Below, piece by piece: positions 53,432 through 62,512 of a DNA stretch of 64,000 bases. The stretch is from Pseudomonas sp. NKUCC02_KPG (GTDB taxonomy: Bacteria; Pseudomonadota; Gammaproteobacteria; Pseudomonadales; Pseudomonadaceae): positions 293,177 to 357,176 of the forward strand of contig NZ_JAHKRC010000003.1 in NCBI RefSeq assembly GCF_019345465.1, in the 5' to 3' direction. Both the position numbers and the translations under genes were made by a program. Within the stretch, counting starts at the first letter, position 1. Each line of letters opens with the position of its first letter. The notes under the pieces were generated by a model. It made no database searches, had not been told where the DNA came from, and was given only the letters and a program-made list of their open reading frames with translations.

Positions 53432-53891
53432 GCGTCCTGCGCAGCCTCGTTTCACTCGTCAGCTGACATATCGAATGGATATGTACTCGGCATAGGTGCG
53501 GGCGCTTCGCAAAACAACTGGCACACGGGGTACATATCCGGCATCCGCAGTTAACTGAAATGATGGTTTCGCTCTTACAGCGAGTCACTTTGCAAAAGCG
53601 GCAAAGTAACCAAAGCGCTTTCGCCCCTGCGTACGGCCCTCGCGCAGGGGCCGGCAGATCAAAAGCACTGCCCGCCGAGGCGGCCGGCCTGGTTGGTGGG
53701 TTGCATTCACGATCTGTAGTCGCTGACGAGTAGTGCGAGGCTGCGTTCGGTTTGGTGCGCCACTGCGACGTAGCAGTCGTGAAATCGGCTTGCACGGTTA
53801 ATCAGGCACTGCGCGTGTACCGGTTTTGCGACCGCTGCGCGCTCGAACGCAGCCTCGCACTACTCGTCAGCGACTACAGGGGGCGCGCCGC
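53432..53891. repeat. REP-rich spacer
   Basis: 460 bases without a gene. Family-A REPs at 53440-53467 (cgcagcctcg...), 53715-53745 (tgtagtcgctgacgag...) and inverted at 53848-53878. The segment 53571-53706 (cagcgagtcactttgcaaaa, then gtaaccaaagcgctttcgcc) resembles a separate intergenic repeat common in pseudomonads. Open frames here read through repeats and are not genes. Confidence 0.7.
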
Positions 53892-54677
53892 TCAATGCCC
53901 TTCAAACCGCGCTGCACGTTTCTCGATAAATGCCTGCATCCCTTCTTTTTGATCCCTGGATGCAAACAGCAGCGCATTGGCCTTGCGCTCAAGGGCCAGC
54001 CCGGTCTCCAGCGGTGCGTCCACGCCCGCCAGTATCACTTCCTTGATTTGCTCGGCAGCCAGCGGGGGCATGGTGGCGATCAACTGCGCCATCTCCAGGG
54101 CATAAGCCTGTACCTGGTCATCATCGACCACGTTACTCACCAACCCCGAAACCAAGGCCTCTTCAGCCGTAATCGGCTGCCCGGTCAGGGCCATGCGCAT
54201 CGCCTTGGCCTTGCCCACGGCCCGTACCAGCCGCTGGGTGCCGCCGATGCCCGGCATGATGCCGATGCGTATCTCGGGCTGGCTAAATTTGGCACTGCGC
54301 CCGGCCACGATAATGTCGGCCAGCATCGCCAGCTCACAACCACCGCCATAGGCATAGCCGCACACCGCAGCAATGACCGGTTTGGGGCAATGCTGGATCG
54401 GTGCCCAGACCCGCTCGGTATGGCGCTGGTAAATATCAATCGGGCCGACCCCGGCCATGCTGTTGATGTCGCCGCCAGCGGCAAACACTGTGTCACCGCC
54501 AGTCAGCAGGATGCAGCGCACGTCAGGGTTGTACGCCAGTTCCGTGAAATAGCGTGACAACAACCCTTGCAACTCAAGGCTCAGGGCGTTGGTGGCCTGG
54601 GGGCGATTAAGGCGCAGCAAGGCCACGCCCGGGGTCGGGAATTCAAGCAATACCGGCGCGGCAGATGGGTCTGACAT
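53892..54677 (-). CDS. Enoyl-CoA hydratase/isomerase (crotonase) family protein
   Basis: 261 residues. ALLRLNRPQATNALS, AAGGDINSM oxyanion-hole segment, [17 protein letters not shown] and FSQPEIRIGIMPGIGGTQRL are all standard. Both positions for the catalytic glutamates (E in GGGCELAM is structural; E in QPEIRIG) look preserved. It lies alone, transcribed leftward toward the REP spacer. Likely a 2-enoyl-CoA hydratase of short-chain acyl catabolism. Confidence 0.9.
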   Translation of the reverse strand: MSDPSAAPVLLEFPTPGVALLRLNRPQATNALSLELQGLLSRYFTELAYNPDVRCILLTGGDTVFAAGGDINSMAGVGPIDIYQRHTERVWAPIQHCPKPVIAAVCGYAYGGGCELAMLADIIVAGRSAKFSQPEIRIGIMPGIGGTQRLVRAVGKAKAMRMALTGQPITAEEALVSGLVSNVVDDDQVQAYALEMAQLIATMPPLAAEQIKEVILAGVDAPLETGLALERKANALLFASRDQKEGMQAFIEKRAARFEGH

Positions 54678-54819
54678 GGGGTTCCTCGTTAACAGGGGCT
54701 GTCACCACAGCGTGCGCTGGATTGTTGCGTTCACCCGGTTGAGCTTCATCGTCCGTTCAGACGACGTGCAGCCCCCGGATTGCCCCTTGAATGTTGGGCA
54801 ACAGGCCAAGGCCTGGTGC

Positions 54820-54885
54820 TGCGGCTTATGGCGCGGTCAGTCCGGGGCTGGTGCGCACCGAGCAGGCGCATCTGCACCCCCGGCT
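54820..54885 (+). pseudogene. Possible remnant of an SDR gene
   Basis: In the 270-base gap between the crotonase and VOC genes, one plus-strand frame reads AAYGAVSPGLVRTEQAHLH, which matches the VSPG-x-x-RT-E substrate-loop segment of SDR enzymes. Sequence on either side does not extend the match. Very short, so it may be chance. Confidence 0.25.
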
Positions 54886-54947
54886 GGATTCGGTAGGCGA
54901 CGAGAAAACCACCGCCCTGCACACCGCCGGCGGGGCTTTTTTCGGGG

Positions 54948-55304
54948 TTATTTGTCTGCCGACCAGACCGCCAGTTCGTAGCCGTCCAGGTCGGTGAAGT
55001 GAAAACGGCTGCCCCCCGGGAACTTGAATTCGGGCCGGGTGATTTTGCCTCCGGCGTCAACGATTGCCTGCTGTGCACGGGGCAGGTCGTCGGCATACAC
55101 AATGATCAGCGGGCCACCCGGGCGCACGGCCTCGCCAGTGGTGAAACCGCCGCTCAGGCGGCCATCGCTGAACTCGGTGTAGGTGGGGCCATAGTCAGTG
55201 AAAGTCCAGCCAAATACGGCGCCATAAAACCCTTTGCTGCGCGCGATGTCGTGGACGTTGAATTCGATGTTGTTGATGGTGTAGTGGTGGTTTTGTGTGG
55301 TCAC
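54948..55304 (-). CDS. VOC (glyoxalase/bleomycin-resistance) family protein
   Basis: 118 residues from GTG 55304. The ATG at 55310 directly abuts the AAGGAG site (no spacer), while the GTG two codons later has a normal six-base spacer. Single VOC module with NNIEFNVHDIARSKGFYGAVFGW and a C-terminal HFTDLDGYELAVWS. Small VOC proteins act as isomerases, glyoxalase-like enzymes or resistance proteins. It is far too short to be an extradiol dioxygenase. Divergent from the acyl-CoA operon. Confidence 0.8.
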   Translation of the reverse strand: MTTQNHHYTINNIEFNVHDIARSKGFYGAVFGWTFTDYGPTYTEFSDGRLSGGFTTGEAVRPGGPLIIVYADDLPRAQQAIVDAGGKITRPEFKFPGGSRFHFTDLDGYELAVWSADK

Positions 55305-55532
55305 GGGCATCTCCTTATGTGCGTGAAATATAGATAGCAGCAGGGATAAGCGCCACCTGGCCGCCGGTTGCGATCCCTGGGACTGAGGCGCGTTCGGGCA
55401 AGATCGCGCATTGGCCAAAGCAGTCATTCAGCTTGAGCGGTTTGACCATTGTTGCAGAGCCTTCCCAGGGCGATTATCAACAGGATTGTTCACGGTTCCC
55501 ATCCTAAAAATAAAGACCGAGGGATTCTGCTG

Positions 55533-57197
55533 ATGCGCGACTATCTGACCGCGATGACTGATTTCGACTACCAACGCACGGTAACGGGCGCCCTGGACGG
55601 CCACCTGGAGGCAGTCAATGCCTGTGTCGAGTGCTGTGACCGGCATGCCTTGCCGGGCCGCATTGCGTTGTTCTGGGAAGGGCGCGATGCCAGCAGCGCA
55701 ACGTATACCTTCACCCAGTTACAGGATCAGGCTGCACGCTTTGCCAATTTTCTGTTGGCCCAGGGCGTAAAACGCGGCGACAAGGTGGCCGGTTTGCTGC
55801 CGCGCAATGTCGAATTGTTGATTGTGGCGTTTGCCACCTGGCGCATTGGTGCCATCTACCAGCCACTGTTTACCGCATTCGGCCCCAAGGCCATCGAACA
55901 CCGGCTCAACAGTTCCGGCGCCGCGCTGGTGGTCACCGATGGGGTGAACCGGGTCAAACTCAACGAAGTCAACGAGTGCCCGGCGATTGTCACCGTGGCC
56001 GGCCCCAAAGGGCAGGGCCTGGTACGCGGCGACTTCAGCTTCTGGGCCGAACTGGACAACTACACGGCGGACTGTGAGCCGGTCATGCTCACCGGCGAAG
56101 ACCCGTTTTTGCTGATGTTTACTTCGGGTACCACAGGCCCGGCCAAACCGCTGCTGGTGCCGCTCAAGGCAATTGTCGCGTTCCAGAGCTATACCCGTGA
56201 TGCGGTTGGGCTGCGTCCTGAAGATTCGTTCTGGAACCTGGCTGATCCGGGCTGGGCTTACGGGATCTATTTCGGGATCACCGGGCCTTTGTCCATGGGG
56301 CACCCGATCACGTTGTACGATGGCCCGTTTACCGTTGAAAGCACCTGTCGGGTGATCAAGAAATACGGCATCACCAACCTCACCGGTTCACCTACCGCGT
56401 ATCGCATGCTGATTGCTGCCGGGGCTGCCTTCTCCAGCAAGATCAAGGGCCAGCTGCGAGTCGTCAGCAGCGCCGGTGAACCCCTCAATCCCGAGGTGAT
56501 TCGCTGGTTTGCCGATGAGCTGAACGTCACCATCCATGACCACTACGGCCAGACCGAAGTCGGCATGGTGCTGTGCAACCATCACGGTCTCGACCATCCG
56601 GTGCATATGGGCGCTGCCGGTTTCGCCTCCCCGGGTCACCGGATCGTGGTGCTTGATGACAACCATCAGGAATTGCCGGTGGGCCAGCCGGGGATTCTGG
56701 CCGTTGACCGCAGCCAGTCGCCCATGTGCTGGTTTGGCGGCTATCAAGGTTTCAACACCAAGGCTTTCGTTGGCAACTACTACCTCAGCGGCGACACCGT
56801 GGAGCTGAACCCCGATGGCAGCATCAGCTTCGTCGGGCGCAGCGATGACGTGATCACGACCTCCGGTTATCGCGTGGGGCCATTTGATGTGGAAAGCGCC
56901 CTGATCGAGCACCCGGCAGTCGTCGAAGCCGCCGTGGTGGGCAAGCCCGACCCCGAGCGCACCGAGCTGGTCAAAGCATTCGTGGTGTTGAACCCCCAGT
57001 ATCTGGGTGATGCGCAACTGGCCGAAACCCTGCGCTTGCACGTCCGCCAGCGTCTGGCCGCTCACGCTTACCCCCGTGAAATCGAATTTGTCAGCGAGCT
57101 GCCGAAAACCCCGAGCGGCAAGCTGCAGCGCTTCATTTTGCGCAACCAGGAAATTGCCAAGGCCGAGCTGGCGTCAAGCGCCAAAGCCACGGCCTGA
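55533..57197 (+). CDS. Acyl-CoA synthetase (AMP-forming, acetyl/short-chain type)
   Basis: 554 residues from ATG 55533 (GAGGG nine bases upstream). FTSGTTGPAKP P-loop, ADPGWAYGIYFG, HDHYGQTEVGM, SGDTVELNPDG, and the catalytic lysine in TPSGKLQRF. Activates a short or medium carboxylate to its CoA thioester. First of five co-oriented genes (ligase, SDR, thiolase, acyl-CoA dehydrogenase, hydratase) matching, from memory, a P. putida locus with fadAx. Confidence 0.92.
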   Translation: MRDYLTAMTDFDYQRTVTGALDGHLEAVNACVECCDRHALPGRIALFWEGRDASSATYTFTQLQDQAARFANFLLAQGVKRGDKVAGLLPRNVELLIVAFATWRIGAIYQPLFTAFGPKAIEHRLNSSGAALVVTDGVNRVKLNEVNECPAIVTVAGPKGQGLVRGDFSFWAELDNYTADCEPVMLTGEDPFLLMFTSGTTGPAKPLLVPLKAIVAFQSYTRDAVGLRPEDSFWNLADPGWAYGIYFGITGPLSMGHPITLYDGPFTVESTCRVIKKYGITNLTGSPTAYRMLIAAGAAFSSKIKGQLRVVSSAGEPLNPEVIRWFADELNVTIHDHYGQTEVGMVLCNHHGLDHPVHMGAAGFASPGHRIVVLDDNHQELPVGQPGILAVDRSQSPMCWFGGYQGFNTKAFVGNYYLSGDTVELNPDGSISFVGRSDDVITTSGYRVGPFDVESALIEHPAVVEAAVVGKPDPERTELVKAFVVLNPQYLGDAQLAETLRLHVRQRLAAHAYPREIEFVSELPKTPSGKLQRFILRNQEIAKAELASSAKATA

Positions 57198-57229
57198 TTT
57201 TTCACCCCCATTTTTGGTCAGGAACAACC

Positions 57230-57997
57230 ATGCAAATCGAAAACAAGGTTTTTATCGTCACCGGTGGTGCATCGGGACTGGGTGCCGCCACAGCCGACAT
57301 GTTGGTCAAGGCAGGTGCCCGGGTGATGCTGGTGGACATGAACGCCGATGCCGTGGCCGCCCAAGCGAACAAACTGGGCAGTTCGGCCCGCAGCGCCGTG
57401 GCTGACATCAGTCAGGCAGACGCCGCACAGGCAGCTGTTGCGGCCACGGTGGCAGCCTTTGGCGGGGTCAACGGGCTGGTCAACTGCGCGGGCATTGTGC
57501 GCGGCGAAAAGATCCTCGGCAAAAATGGCCCCCATGGGCTGGAGAATTTCAGCCAGGTCATCAACGTCAACCTGATTGGCAGTTTCAACATGCTGCGCCT
57601 GGCCGCAGCGGCCATTGCCGAGACCACCGCCGATGCCGATGGCGAGCGCGGGGTCATCATCAATACCGCTTCGGTGGCGGCGTTCGACGGCCAGATCGGC
57701 CAGGCGGCCTATGCGGCTTCCAAGGGCGCCATCGCCAGCCTGACCTTGCCTGCGGCCCGTGAACTGGCCCGCTTCGGGATTCGCGTCATGACCATCGCAC
57801 CGGGCATTTTTGAAACCCCGATGATGGCCGGCATGACCCCTGAAGTGCGTGAATCTCTGGCCGCCGGTGTGCCGTTTCCACCGCGTCTGGGCAAGCCTGA
57901 CGAGTACGCGTCGCTGGTGCGCCATATCATTGAAAACAGCATGCTCAACGGCGAGGTGATCCGTCTCGACGGTGCCTTGCGCATGGCCGCCAAATAA
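57230..57997 (+). CDS. 3-hydroxyacyl-CoA dehydrogenase type II (HSD10-like SDR)
   Basis: 255 residues. IVTGGASGLGAATA (9-22), NCAGI, NTASVAAFDGQIGQAAYAASK with the catalytic Tyr-Lys pair, and APGIFETPMM. This is the SDR-type 3-hydroxy-2-methylbutyryl-CoA dehydrogenase group, which oxidises short and branched 3-hydroxyacyl-CoAs with NAD. It begins 32 bases after the synthetase. Confidence 0.92.
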   Translation: MQIENKVFIVTGGASGLGAATADMLVKAGARVMLVDMNADAVAAQANKLGSSARSAVADISQADAAQAAVAATVAAFGGVNGLVNCAGIVRGEKILGKNGPHGLENFSQVINVNLIGSFNMLRLAAAAIAETTADADGERGVIINTASVAAFDGQIGQAAYAASKGAIASLTLPAARELARFGIRVMTIAPGIFETPMMAGMTPEVRESLAAGVPFPPRLGKPDEYASLVRHIIENSMLNGEVIRLDGALRMAAK

Positions 57998-58007
57998 GAG
58001 GTGTGAA

Positions 58008-59198
58008 ATGACAATTGCCAATGATCCGGTCGTGATTGTGAGTGTTGCACGCACGCCCATGGGTGGCTTTCAAGGTGACTTCAAGGGCCTGACCGCGCCG
58101 CAACTGGGTGCTGCGGCGATCCGCGCAGCGGTAGAGCGGGCCGGTGTGGCGCCCGATGGCGTAGAAGAGGTGCTGTTCGGATGCGTGCTGTCGGCAGGCC
58201 TGGGCCAGGCACCTGCCCGCCAGGCCGCCCTGGGTGCCGGGCTGGACAAGGGCACACGCTGCACCACCCTTAACAAGATGTGCGGCTCGGGCATGGAAGC
58301 CACCATCCTGGCCCATGACCGCCTGCTGGCCGGGAGCGTCGATGTGGTGGTGGCAGGGGGCATGGAAAGCATGTCCAACGCGCCGTATTTGCTGGATCGC
58401 GCACGCAGTGGCTACCGCATGGGTCATGGCCGGGTGCTGGATCACATGTTCCTCGACGGCCTGGAAGACGCCTATGACCGTGGCCGCCTGATGGGTACTT
58501 TCGCGGAAGACTGCGCCCAGCTCCACGGCTTCAGTCGTGAGGCCCAGGATGCATTTGCCGTGGCGTCACTGACCCGTGCGCAGCAGGCGATCAAGGACGG
58601 CAGCTTCAGCGCCGAGATCGTTCCGGTGCAGGTCACCGTGGGCAAGGAGCAGCGCCTGATCAGTGATGATGAGCAGCCGCCCAAGGCCAATCTGGCAAAG
58701 ATCCCCACGCTGAAACCGGCGTTCCGGGAGGGTGGGACGGTCACTGCGGCCAACTCCAGTTCGATTTCCGATGGTGCGGCGGCGCTGGTGTTGATGCGCC
58801 GTAGCGAGGCGCACAAACGCGGTCTGGAACCCCTGGCGGTGATCCACGGGCATGCGGCGTTTGCCGATGAGCCCGGTCTGTTCCCGACCGCCCCGGTGGG
58901 GGCGATCAAGCGGCTGATGAGCAAGACCGGCTGGGATCTGAACGAGGTTGATCTGTTCGAGATCAACGAAGCGTTTGCAGTGGTCAGCCTGGTCACGATG
59001 GCCGAACTGGATATCCCCCACGCCAAGGTCAATATCTACGGCGGCGCCTGTGCGCTAGGCCATCCGATCGGTGCTTCGGGAGCGCGCATTCTGGTGACCC
59101 TGCTTTCGGCACTGCGTCAGCAAAAGGCCAAACTCGGCGTTGCAGCGATCTGCATCGGCGGCGGTGAAGCCACGGCGATTGCCGTGGAATGTCTTTGA
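58008..59198 (+). CDS. Acetyl-CoA acyltransferase (thiolase)
   Basis: 396 residues from ATG 58008 (AGAGG eight bases upstream). Nucleophile C92 in LNKMCGSGMEA, NEAFAVV, and GGACALGHPIGASGAR with the catalytic histidine; the second cysteine lies in AAICIGGGEA. Cleaves 3-ketoacyl-CoAs to acetyl- and acyl-CoA. Corresponds by position to fadAx of pseudomonads. Confidence 0.94.
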   Translation: MTIANDPVVIVSVARTPMGGFQGDFKGLTAPQLGAAAIRAAVERAGVAPDGVEEVLFGCVLSAGLGQAPARQAALGAGLDKGTRCTTLNKMCGSGMEATILAHDRLLAGSVDVVVAGGMESMSNAPYLLDRARSGYRMGHGRVLDHMFLDGLEDAYDRGRLMGTFAEDCAQLHGFSREAQDAFAVASLTRAQQAIKDGSFSAEIVPVQVTVGKEQRLISDDEQPPKANLAKIPTLKPAFREGGTVTAANSSSISDGAAALVLMRRSEAHKRGLEPLAVIHGHAAFADEPGLFPTAPVGAIKRLMSKTGWDLNEVDLFEINEAFAVVSLVTMAELDIPHAKVNIYGGACALGHPIGASGARILVTLLSALRQQKAKLGVAAICIGGGEATAIAVECL

Positions 59199-59207
59199 GG
59201 ACTTTTT

Positions 59208-60335
59208 ATGCTGCCTACATCCGAACAATTACAAATTCGCGAAGCAGCCCAACAGTTTGCCCAGGAGCGTTTGAAGCCCTTTGCCGCTGAATGGGACAAG
59301 CAGCACCGCTTCCCCCGGGAGGCCATTGACGAGATGGCGCAGCTGGGTTTTTTCGGCATGCTGGTGCCTGAAGAGTGGGGCGGTTGCGATACCGGTTATC
59401 AGGCCTACGCGATGGCCCTCGAAGAAATCGCCGCGGGCGACGGGTCGTGTTCCACGATCATGAGCGTGCACAACTCAGTGGGTTGCGTGCCCATCCTCAA
59501 GTACGGCACCGAGTATCAAAAACAAACGTTTCTGGTCCCGTTGGCCAGTGGTGCGATGCTTGGGGCGTTTGCCCTGACCGAACCCCAGGCGGGCTCCGAC
59601 GCCAGTGACCTGAAAACCCGTGCCCGCCGGGAAGGCGATTTCTATGTGCTCAATGGCTGCAAGCAGTTCATCACGTCGGGGCAAAACGCCGGGGTAGTGA
59701 TTGTGTTTGCGGTGACGGATCCGGCGGCGGGCAAGCGCGGTATTACCGCCTTTATCGTGCCCACGGACTCACCGGGTTACAGCGTGGCCCGAGTCGAAGA
59801 CAAGCTGGGGCAGCACGCGTCAGACACCTGCCAGATCCTCTTCAACGACCTCAAGGTGCCGGTGGCCAATCGTCTGGGTGAACAAGGGCAGGGCTACAAA
59901 ATTGCCCTCAGCAACCTGGAAGGCGGGCGCATCGGCATCGCTTCGCAAGCAGTGGGCATGGCCCGCGCGGCCTTCGAAGCTGCACGGGACTATGCCCGTG
60001 AGCGCGTGACCTTTGGCCAGCCTTTGGTTGAGCATCAGGCCGTGGCATTCCGCCTGGCCGACATGTCGACTGAAATCGCGGTTGCCCGGCAGATGGTTCG
60101 TTATGCCGCGGCCTTGCGTGACAGCGGTCAATCGGCGTTGGTCGAGGCCTCGCAAGCCAAGCTGTTTGCTTCGGAAATGGCCGAGCGAGTGTGCTCCAAG
60201 GCGTTGCAAACCCTGGGCGGTTATGGCTACTTGAGCGACTTTCCACTGGAACGCATCTACCGCGATGTGCGGGTGTGCCAGATCTATGAAGGCACCAGTG
60301 ATATTCAGCGCATGGTCATTTCGCGCAATCTTTGA
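59208..60335 (+). CDS. Short-chain acyl-CoA dehydrogenase
   Basis: 375 residues. [13 protein letters not shown] and [15 protein letters not shown] [14 protein letters not shown] flavin motifs, [12 protein letters not shown], and catalytic E361 in [11 protein letters not shown], the position used by short-chain enzymes. FAD-dependent 2,3-desaturation of acyl-CoA, with electrons to ETF. Follows the thiolase by nine bases. Confidence 0.94.
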   Translation: MLPTSEQLQIREAAQQFAQERLKPFAAEWDKQHRFPREAIDEMAQLGFFGMLVPEEWGGCDTGYQAYAMALEEIAAGDGSCSTIMSVHNSVGCVPILKYGTEYQKQTFLVPLASGAMLGAFALTEPQAGSDASDLKTRARREGDFYVLNGCKQFITSGQNAGVVIVFAVTDPAAGKRGITAFIVPTDSPGYSVARVEDKLGQHASDTCQILFNDLKVPVANRLGEQGQGYKIALSNLEGGRIGIASQAVGMARAAFEAARDYARERVTFGQPLVEHQAVAFRLADMSTEIAVARQMVRYAAALRDSGQSALVEASQAKLFASEMAERVCSKALQTLGGYGYLSDFPLERIYRDVRVCQIYEGTSDIQRMVISRNL

Positions 60336-60351
60336 ATCGAGGACATTAGTG

Positions 60352-61125
60352 ATGAGCTACGAAACCATTCTGCTGGACATTCATGGGCATGTAGGCCTGA
60401 TTACACTGAACCGGCCCCAGGCGCTCAATGCCCTGAATGCGCAGTTGGTCAGCGAAGTGAACCAGGCGCTGGACACGCTGGAAGCCGATAACGGGATTGG
60501 CTGCATCGTCATTACCGGTTCGAAAAAAGCCTTTGCCGCCGGTGCGGACATCAAGGAAATGGCGGACCTGAACTACCCGAAAATCTACCTCGATGACCTG
60601 TTTTCTGACAGTGATCGCGTGGCGACTCGACGCAAGCCGATCATTGCGGCGGTAGCGGGTTTTGCGTTGGGGGGCGGCTGTGAACTGGCGATGATGTGCG
60701 ATTTCATTCTGGCCGGTGACAACGCCAAATTCGGCCAGCCGGAAATCAACCTGGGTGTGTTGCCGGGCATGGGTGGAACGCAGCGTCTGACCCGCGCAGT
60801 GGGCAAGGCCAAGGCGATGGAAATGTGCCTGAGCGGGCGCTTGATCGGGGCCGAGGAGGCTGAGCGTTCGGGGCTGGTTGCACGCGTGGTGCCGGTCGAT
60901 GAGTTGCTGGATGAAGCGTTGAAAGTCGCAGCGCTGATCGCCAGTAAATCCTTGCCGGTGCTGATGCTGACCAAGGAGTGCGTGAATCGGGCATTCGAGA
61001 TCAGCTTGTCTGAAGGTGTGCGTTTCGAGCGTCGGGTGTTCCACGCCATGTTCGCGACACATGACCAGAAAGAAGGGATGGCGGCGTTTGTCGAAAAGCG
61101 TGCTGCCGAGTTTGAAAACCGCTAG
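60352..61125 (+). CDS. Enoyl-CoA hydratase
   Basis: 257 residues from ATG 60352 (GAGG nine bases upstream; the frame to 60265 overlaps the dehydrogenase). [39 protein letters not shown] with the first catalytic glutamate and [20 protein letters not shown] with the second. Syn-hydration of 2-enoyl-CoA. Last gene of the operon; a long hairpin follows. Confidence 0.94.
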   Translation: MSYETILLDIHGHVGLITLNRPQALNALNAQLVSEVNQALDTLEADNGIGCIVITGSKKAFAAGADIKEMADLNYPKIYLDDLFSDSDRVATRRKPIIAAVAGFALGGGCELAMMCDFILAGDNAKFGQPEINLGVLPGMGGTQRLTRAVGKAKAMEMCLSGRLIGAEEAERSGLVARVVPVDELLDEALKVAALIASKSLPVLMLTKECVNRAFEISLSEGVRFERRVFHAMFATHDQKEGMAAFVEKRAAEFENR

Positions 61126-61135
61126 CTGGAAAGAT

Positions 61136-61190
61136 TAAACACCCGTCTGGTCATGCCTCTGCGCAGAGTGAGGCGACTAGAGGGTGTTTA
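61136..61190 (+). terminator. Long terminator-like hairpin after the acyl-CoA operon
   Basis: Outer arms TAAACACCC (61136-61144) and GGGTGTTTA (61182-61190); an inner arm pair GCCTC/GAGGC and the palindrome ctctgcgcagag (61157-61168) complete a long stem. Followed by TTTGGC. Probably the operon end. Confidence 0.55.
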
Positions 61191-61215
61191 TTTGGCGTTG
61201 GTGTTTACCGATTTT

Positions 61216-61275
61216 TGTAGCCGCTGACGAACTCTGCGAGGCTGCGTTAGGGTGTGTGCGCCACTGCGATTCTGC
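61216..61275 (+). repeat. REP element (family A) with extension
   Basis: tgtagccgctgacgaactct and gcgaggctgcg (61216-61246), then gtgtgcgccactgcgat, a part of the extended repeat also seen at 8100 and 53746. Confidence 0.65.
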
Positions 61276-61315
61276 CGCCGACAACCTATGGCACGTTGAG
61301 TTGGGCTTTGCTGGT

Positions 61316-62257
61316 TCATGCTGTTTCTTGCACCGCCAGCGCGGCGAGTTCGGCTTCGCGCTTGGCGATGGCGTGTTCAAGCTCGGGGGAGCGTTTGGCC
61401 CATTGTTCTGGTGAGAGGGGTTTTGACCATTCGATGATGTCGGGGTGGGTCAACTGCGGTGGTGGATACAGTTTCTTTCTTTGGAGATAGGTAGCCAAAG
61501 GGGCATTGAAAATCAATATTCCGACCAGACCATCCCATAAAAACGTTATAAGCCAGCCATATTTATCGGCTCTGCCGTTAAGGTAGTCGATGTAATAGCG
61601 CCAACTCCCCCCTGAGTTAAGTGCGACTGCTTCTGGTGCCGCATCAGGCCCGACCTCCATGTAACTGCGCATGCATTCCCACAGCGCCATCGCCGTGGTA
61701 CCGCCGCCGCAATTGAAGGCCAAATAAAAGTGTTTATTACCTTCCTTGGCCAAGGGGTCCGGGTTTTCGAAACCCACGATCAATAAACCCATCGTGTTTT
61801 TACCCGCCTGGCTTGTCGATGAGTGTTGATTGGCTGCGGCGGTGACACTTTCCCAGGGCACAATCCAATAGTCGCCGTCTTCCATCGGTACGCAGACTTC
61901 TCGGCGTTGACGATTGAAACGTACTGGAAGAGGGACTTCGCGGAAGAGGCCTTGGATAAGGAAAAGTATTGGCAGGGCCATAATAACTGCCCCTACTACT
62001 AGAATGTCTCGGCTGAAATCAGGTGCGATACTTCTAGTAAAAAACGCCATGGATAAGAACACCATGATTCCTACCCACAGGACCATCACAGCAGACCCGA
62101 TGCTGTAGTTCCCTATATCAATAAATACATCGTTCTTGCGCCAAATAGTGTTGAGCACATCTGAAGGTTTTCTGCCTGTTGGAATGGGTAACGGCGCCAA
62201 GTAGTCATTGCGCGAAAAAATCCGTTTTTGGGAGGTTCCAGCCGGTGGCGTACTCAT
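61316..62257 (-). CDS. DUF6708-like membrane protein, copy 1
   Basis: 313 residues. N-terminal cytoplasmic part (KRIFSRNDYLAPLPIPTGRK), two membrane segments near 50-70 and 82-102, a soluble core with VRFNRQRREVCVP, DYWIVPWESVTA and HFYLAFNCGGGTTAMALWE, a third hydrophobic stretch near 240-260, and a charged tail. I believe this is the DUF6708 type, recalled by eye. It is about 1.19 kb from a close paralogue (62510-63439); the ends are nearly identical while the membrane segments and the 190-260 region differ. Its start overlaps an upstream fragment by four bases. Confidence 0.65.
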   Translation of the reverse strand: MSTPPAGTSQKRIFSRNDYLAPLPIPTGRKPSDVLNTIWRKNDVFIDIGNYSIGSAVMVLWVGIMVFLSMAFFTRSIAPDFSRDILVVGAVIMALPILFLIQGLFREVPLPVRFNRQRREVCVPMEDGDYWIVPWESVTAAANQHSSTSQAGKNTMGLLIVGFENPDPLAKEGNKHFYLAFNCGGGTTAMALWECMRSYMEVGPDAAPEAVALNSGGSWRYYIDYLNGRADKYGWLITFLWDGLVGILIFNAPLATYLQRKKLYPPPQLTHPDIIEWSKPLSPEQWAKRSPELEHAIAKREAELAALAVQETA

Positions 62258-62485
62258 GGCTTGTCCTTGGGTTGCAGGTAAATGGCGCCGGGATGGCCCT
62301 TGCCGAGGGCGTAGGTTGGCACTCGATCCAGTTCGGGAGTCGGGTCGTTACGCAGAGCTATCACCCCGTCGTTGCTGGTGAGGGTAAAAGCAACGCCCCG
62401 TTCGCCACCGACAAAGTGGTGAGCGCCCAGCATGGCAATCAAGGGTGTGCGATAGCGCAAACGAAGCGAAACAGTGGCCAGGAAC
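62254..62485 (-). pseudogene. 3' fragment of the gene at 63436 (duplicated and truncated)
   Basis: The last 70 or so codons (ATVSLRLRYRTPLIAMLGAH to YLQPKDKP) of the neighbour at 63436-63996 are repeated here, with a few substitutions (SF to HF, NN to SN). The first ATG in frame is internal (62460). The match ends at about 62490, where a short GCTGGTTT-type repeat marks the junction with the next unit. Confidence 0.75.
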
Positions 62486-62486
62486 G

Positions 62487-62512
62487 TGCTGGTTTGCTGG
62501 TTTGCTGGTTCA
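62487..62512. repeat. Short tandem repeat at duplication junction
   Basis: gtgctggtttgctggtttgc followed by tggttc contains three near-perfect tgctggtt units. The single-copy equivalent stands at 61309-61317. Slippage or recombination here probably made the tandem duplication. Confidence 0.6.

Noticed and set aside
53151..53795. Minus-strand frame of 214 codons over the FadD3-like 3' end and the REP spacer
   Set aside because: It reads through REP elements and a coding gene; Pro/Arg/Thr-rich, no ribosome site.
54948..55304. VOC protein as the missing extradiol dioxygenase
   Set aside because: Extradiol dioxygenases of this fold are about 300 residues with paired modules and a His-His-Glu iron site; this is one small module without that pattern.
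59208..60335. This gene as a second HsaA-like monooxygenase
   Set aside because: It has the catalytic glutamate motif (IYEGTSDIQ) and FAD motifs of true acyl-CoA dehydrogenases, and lies in a beta-oxidation operon.
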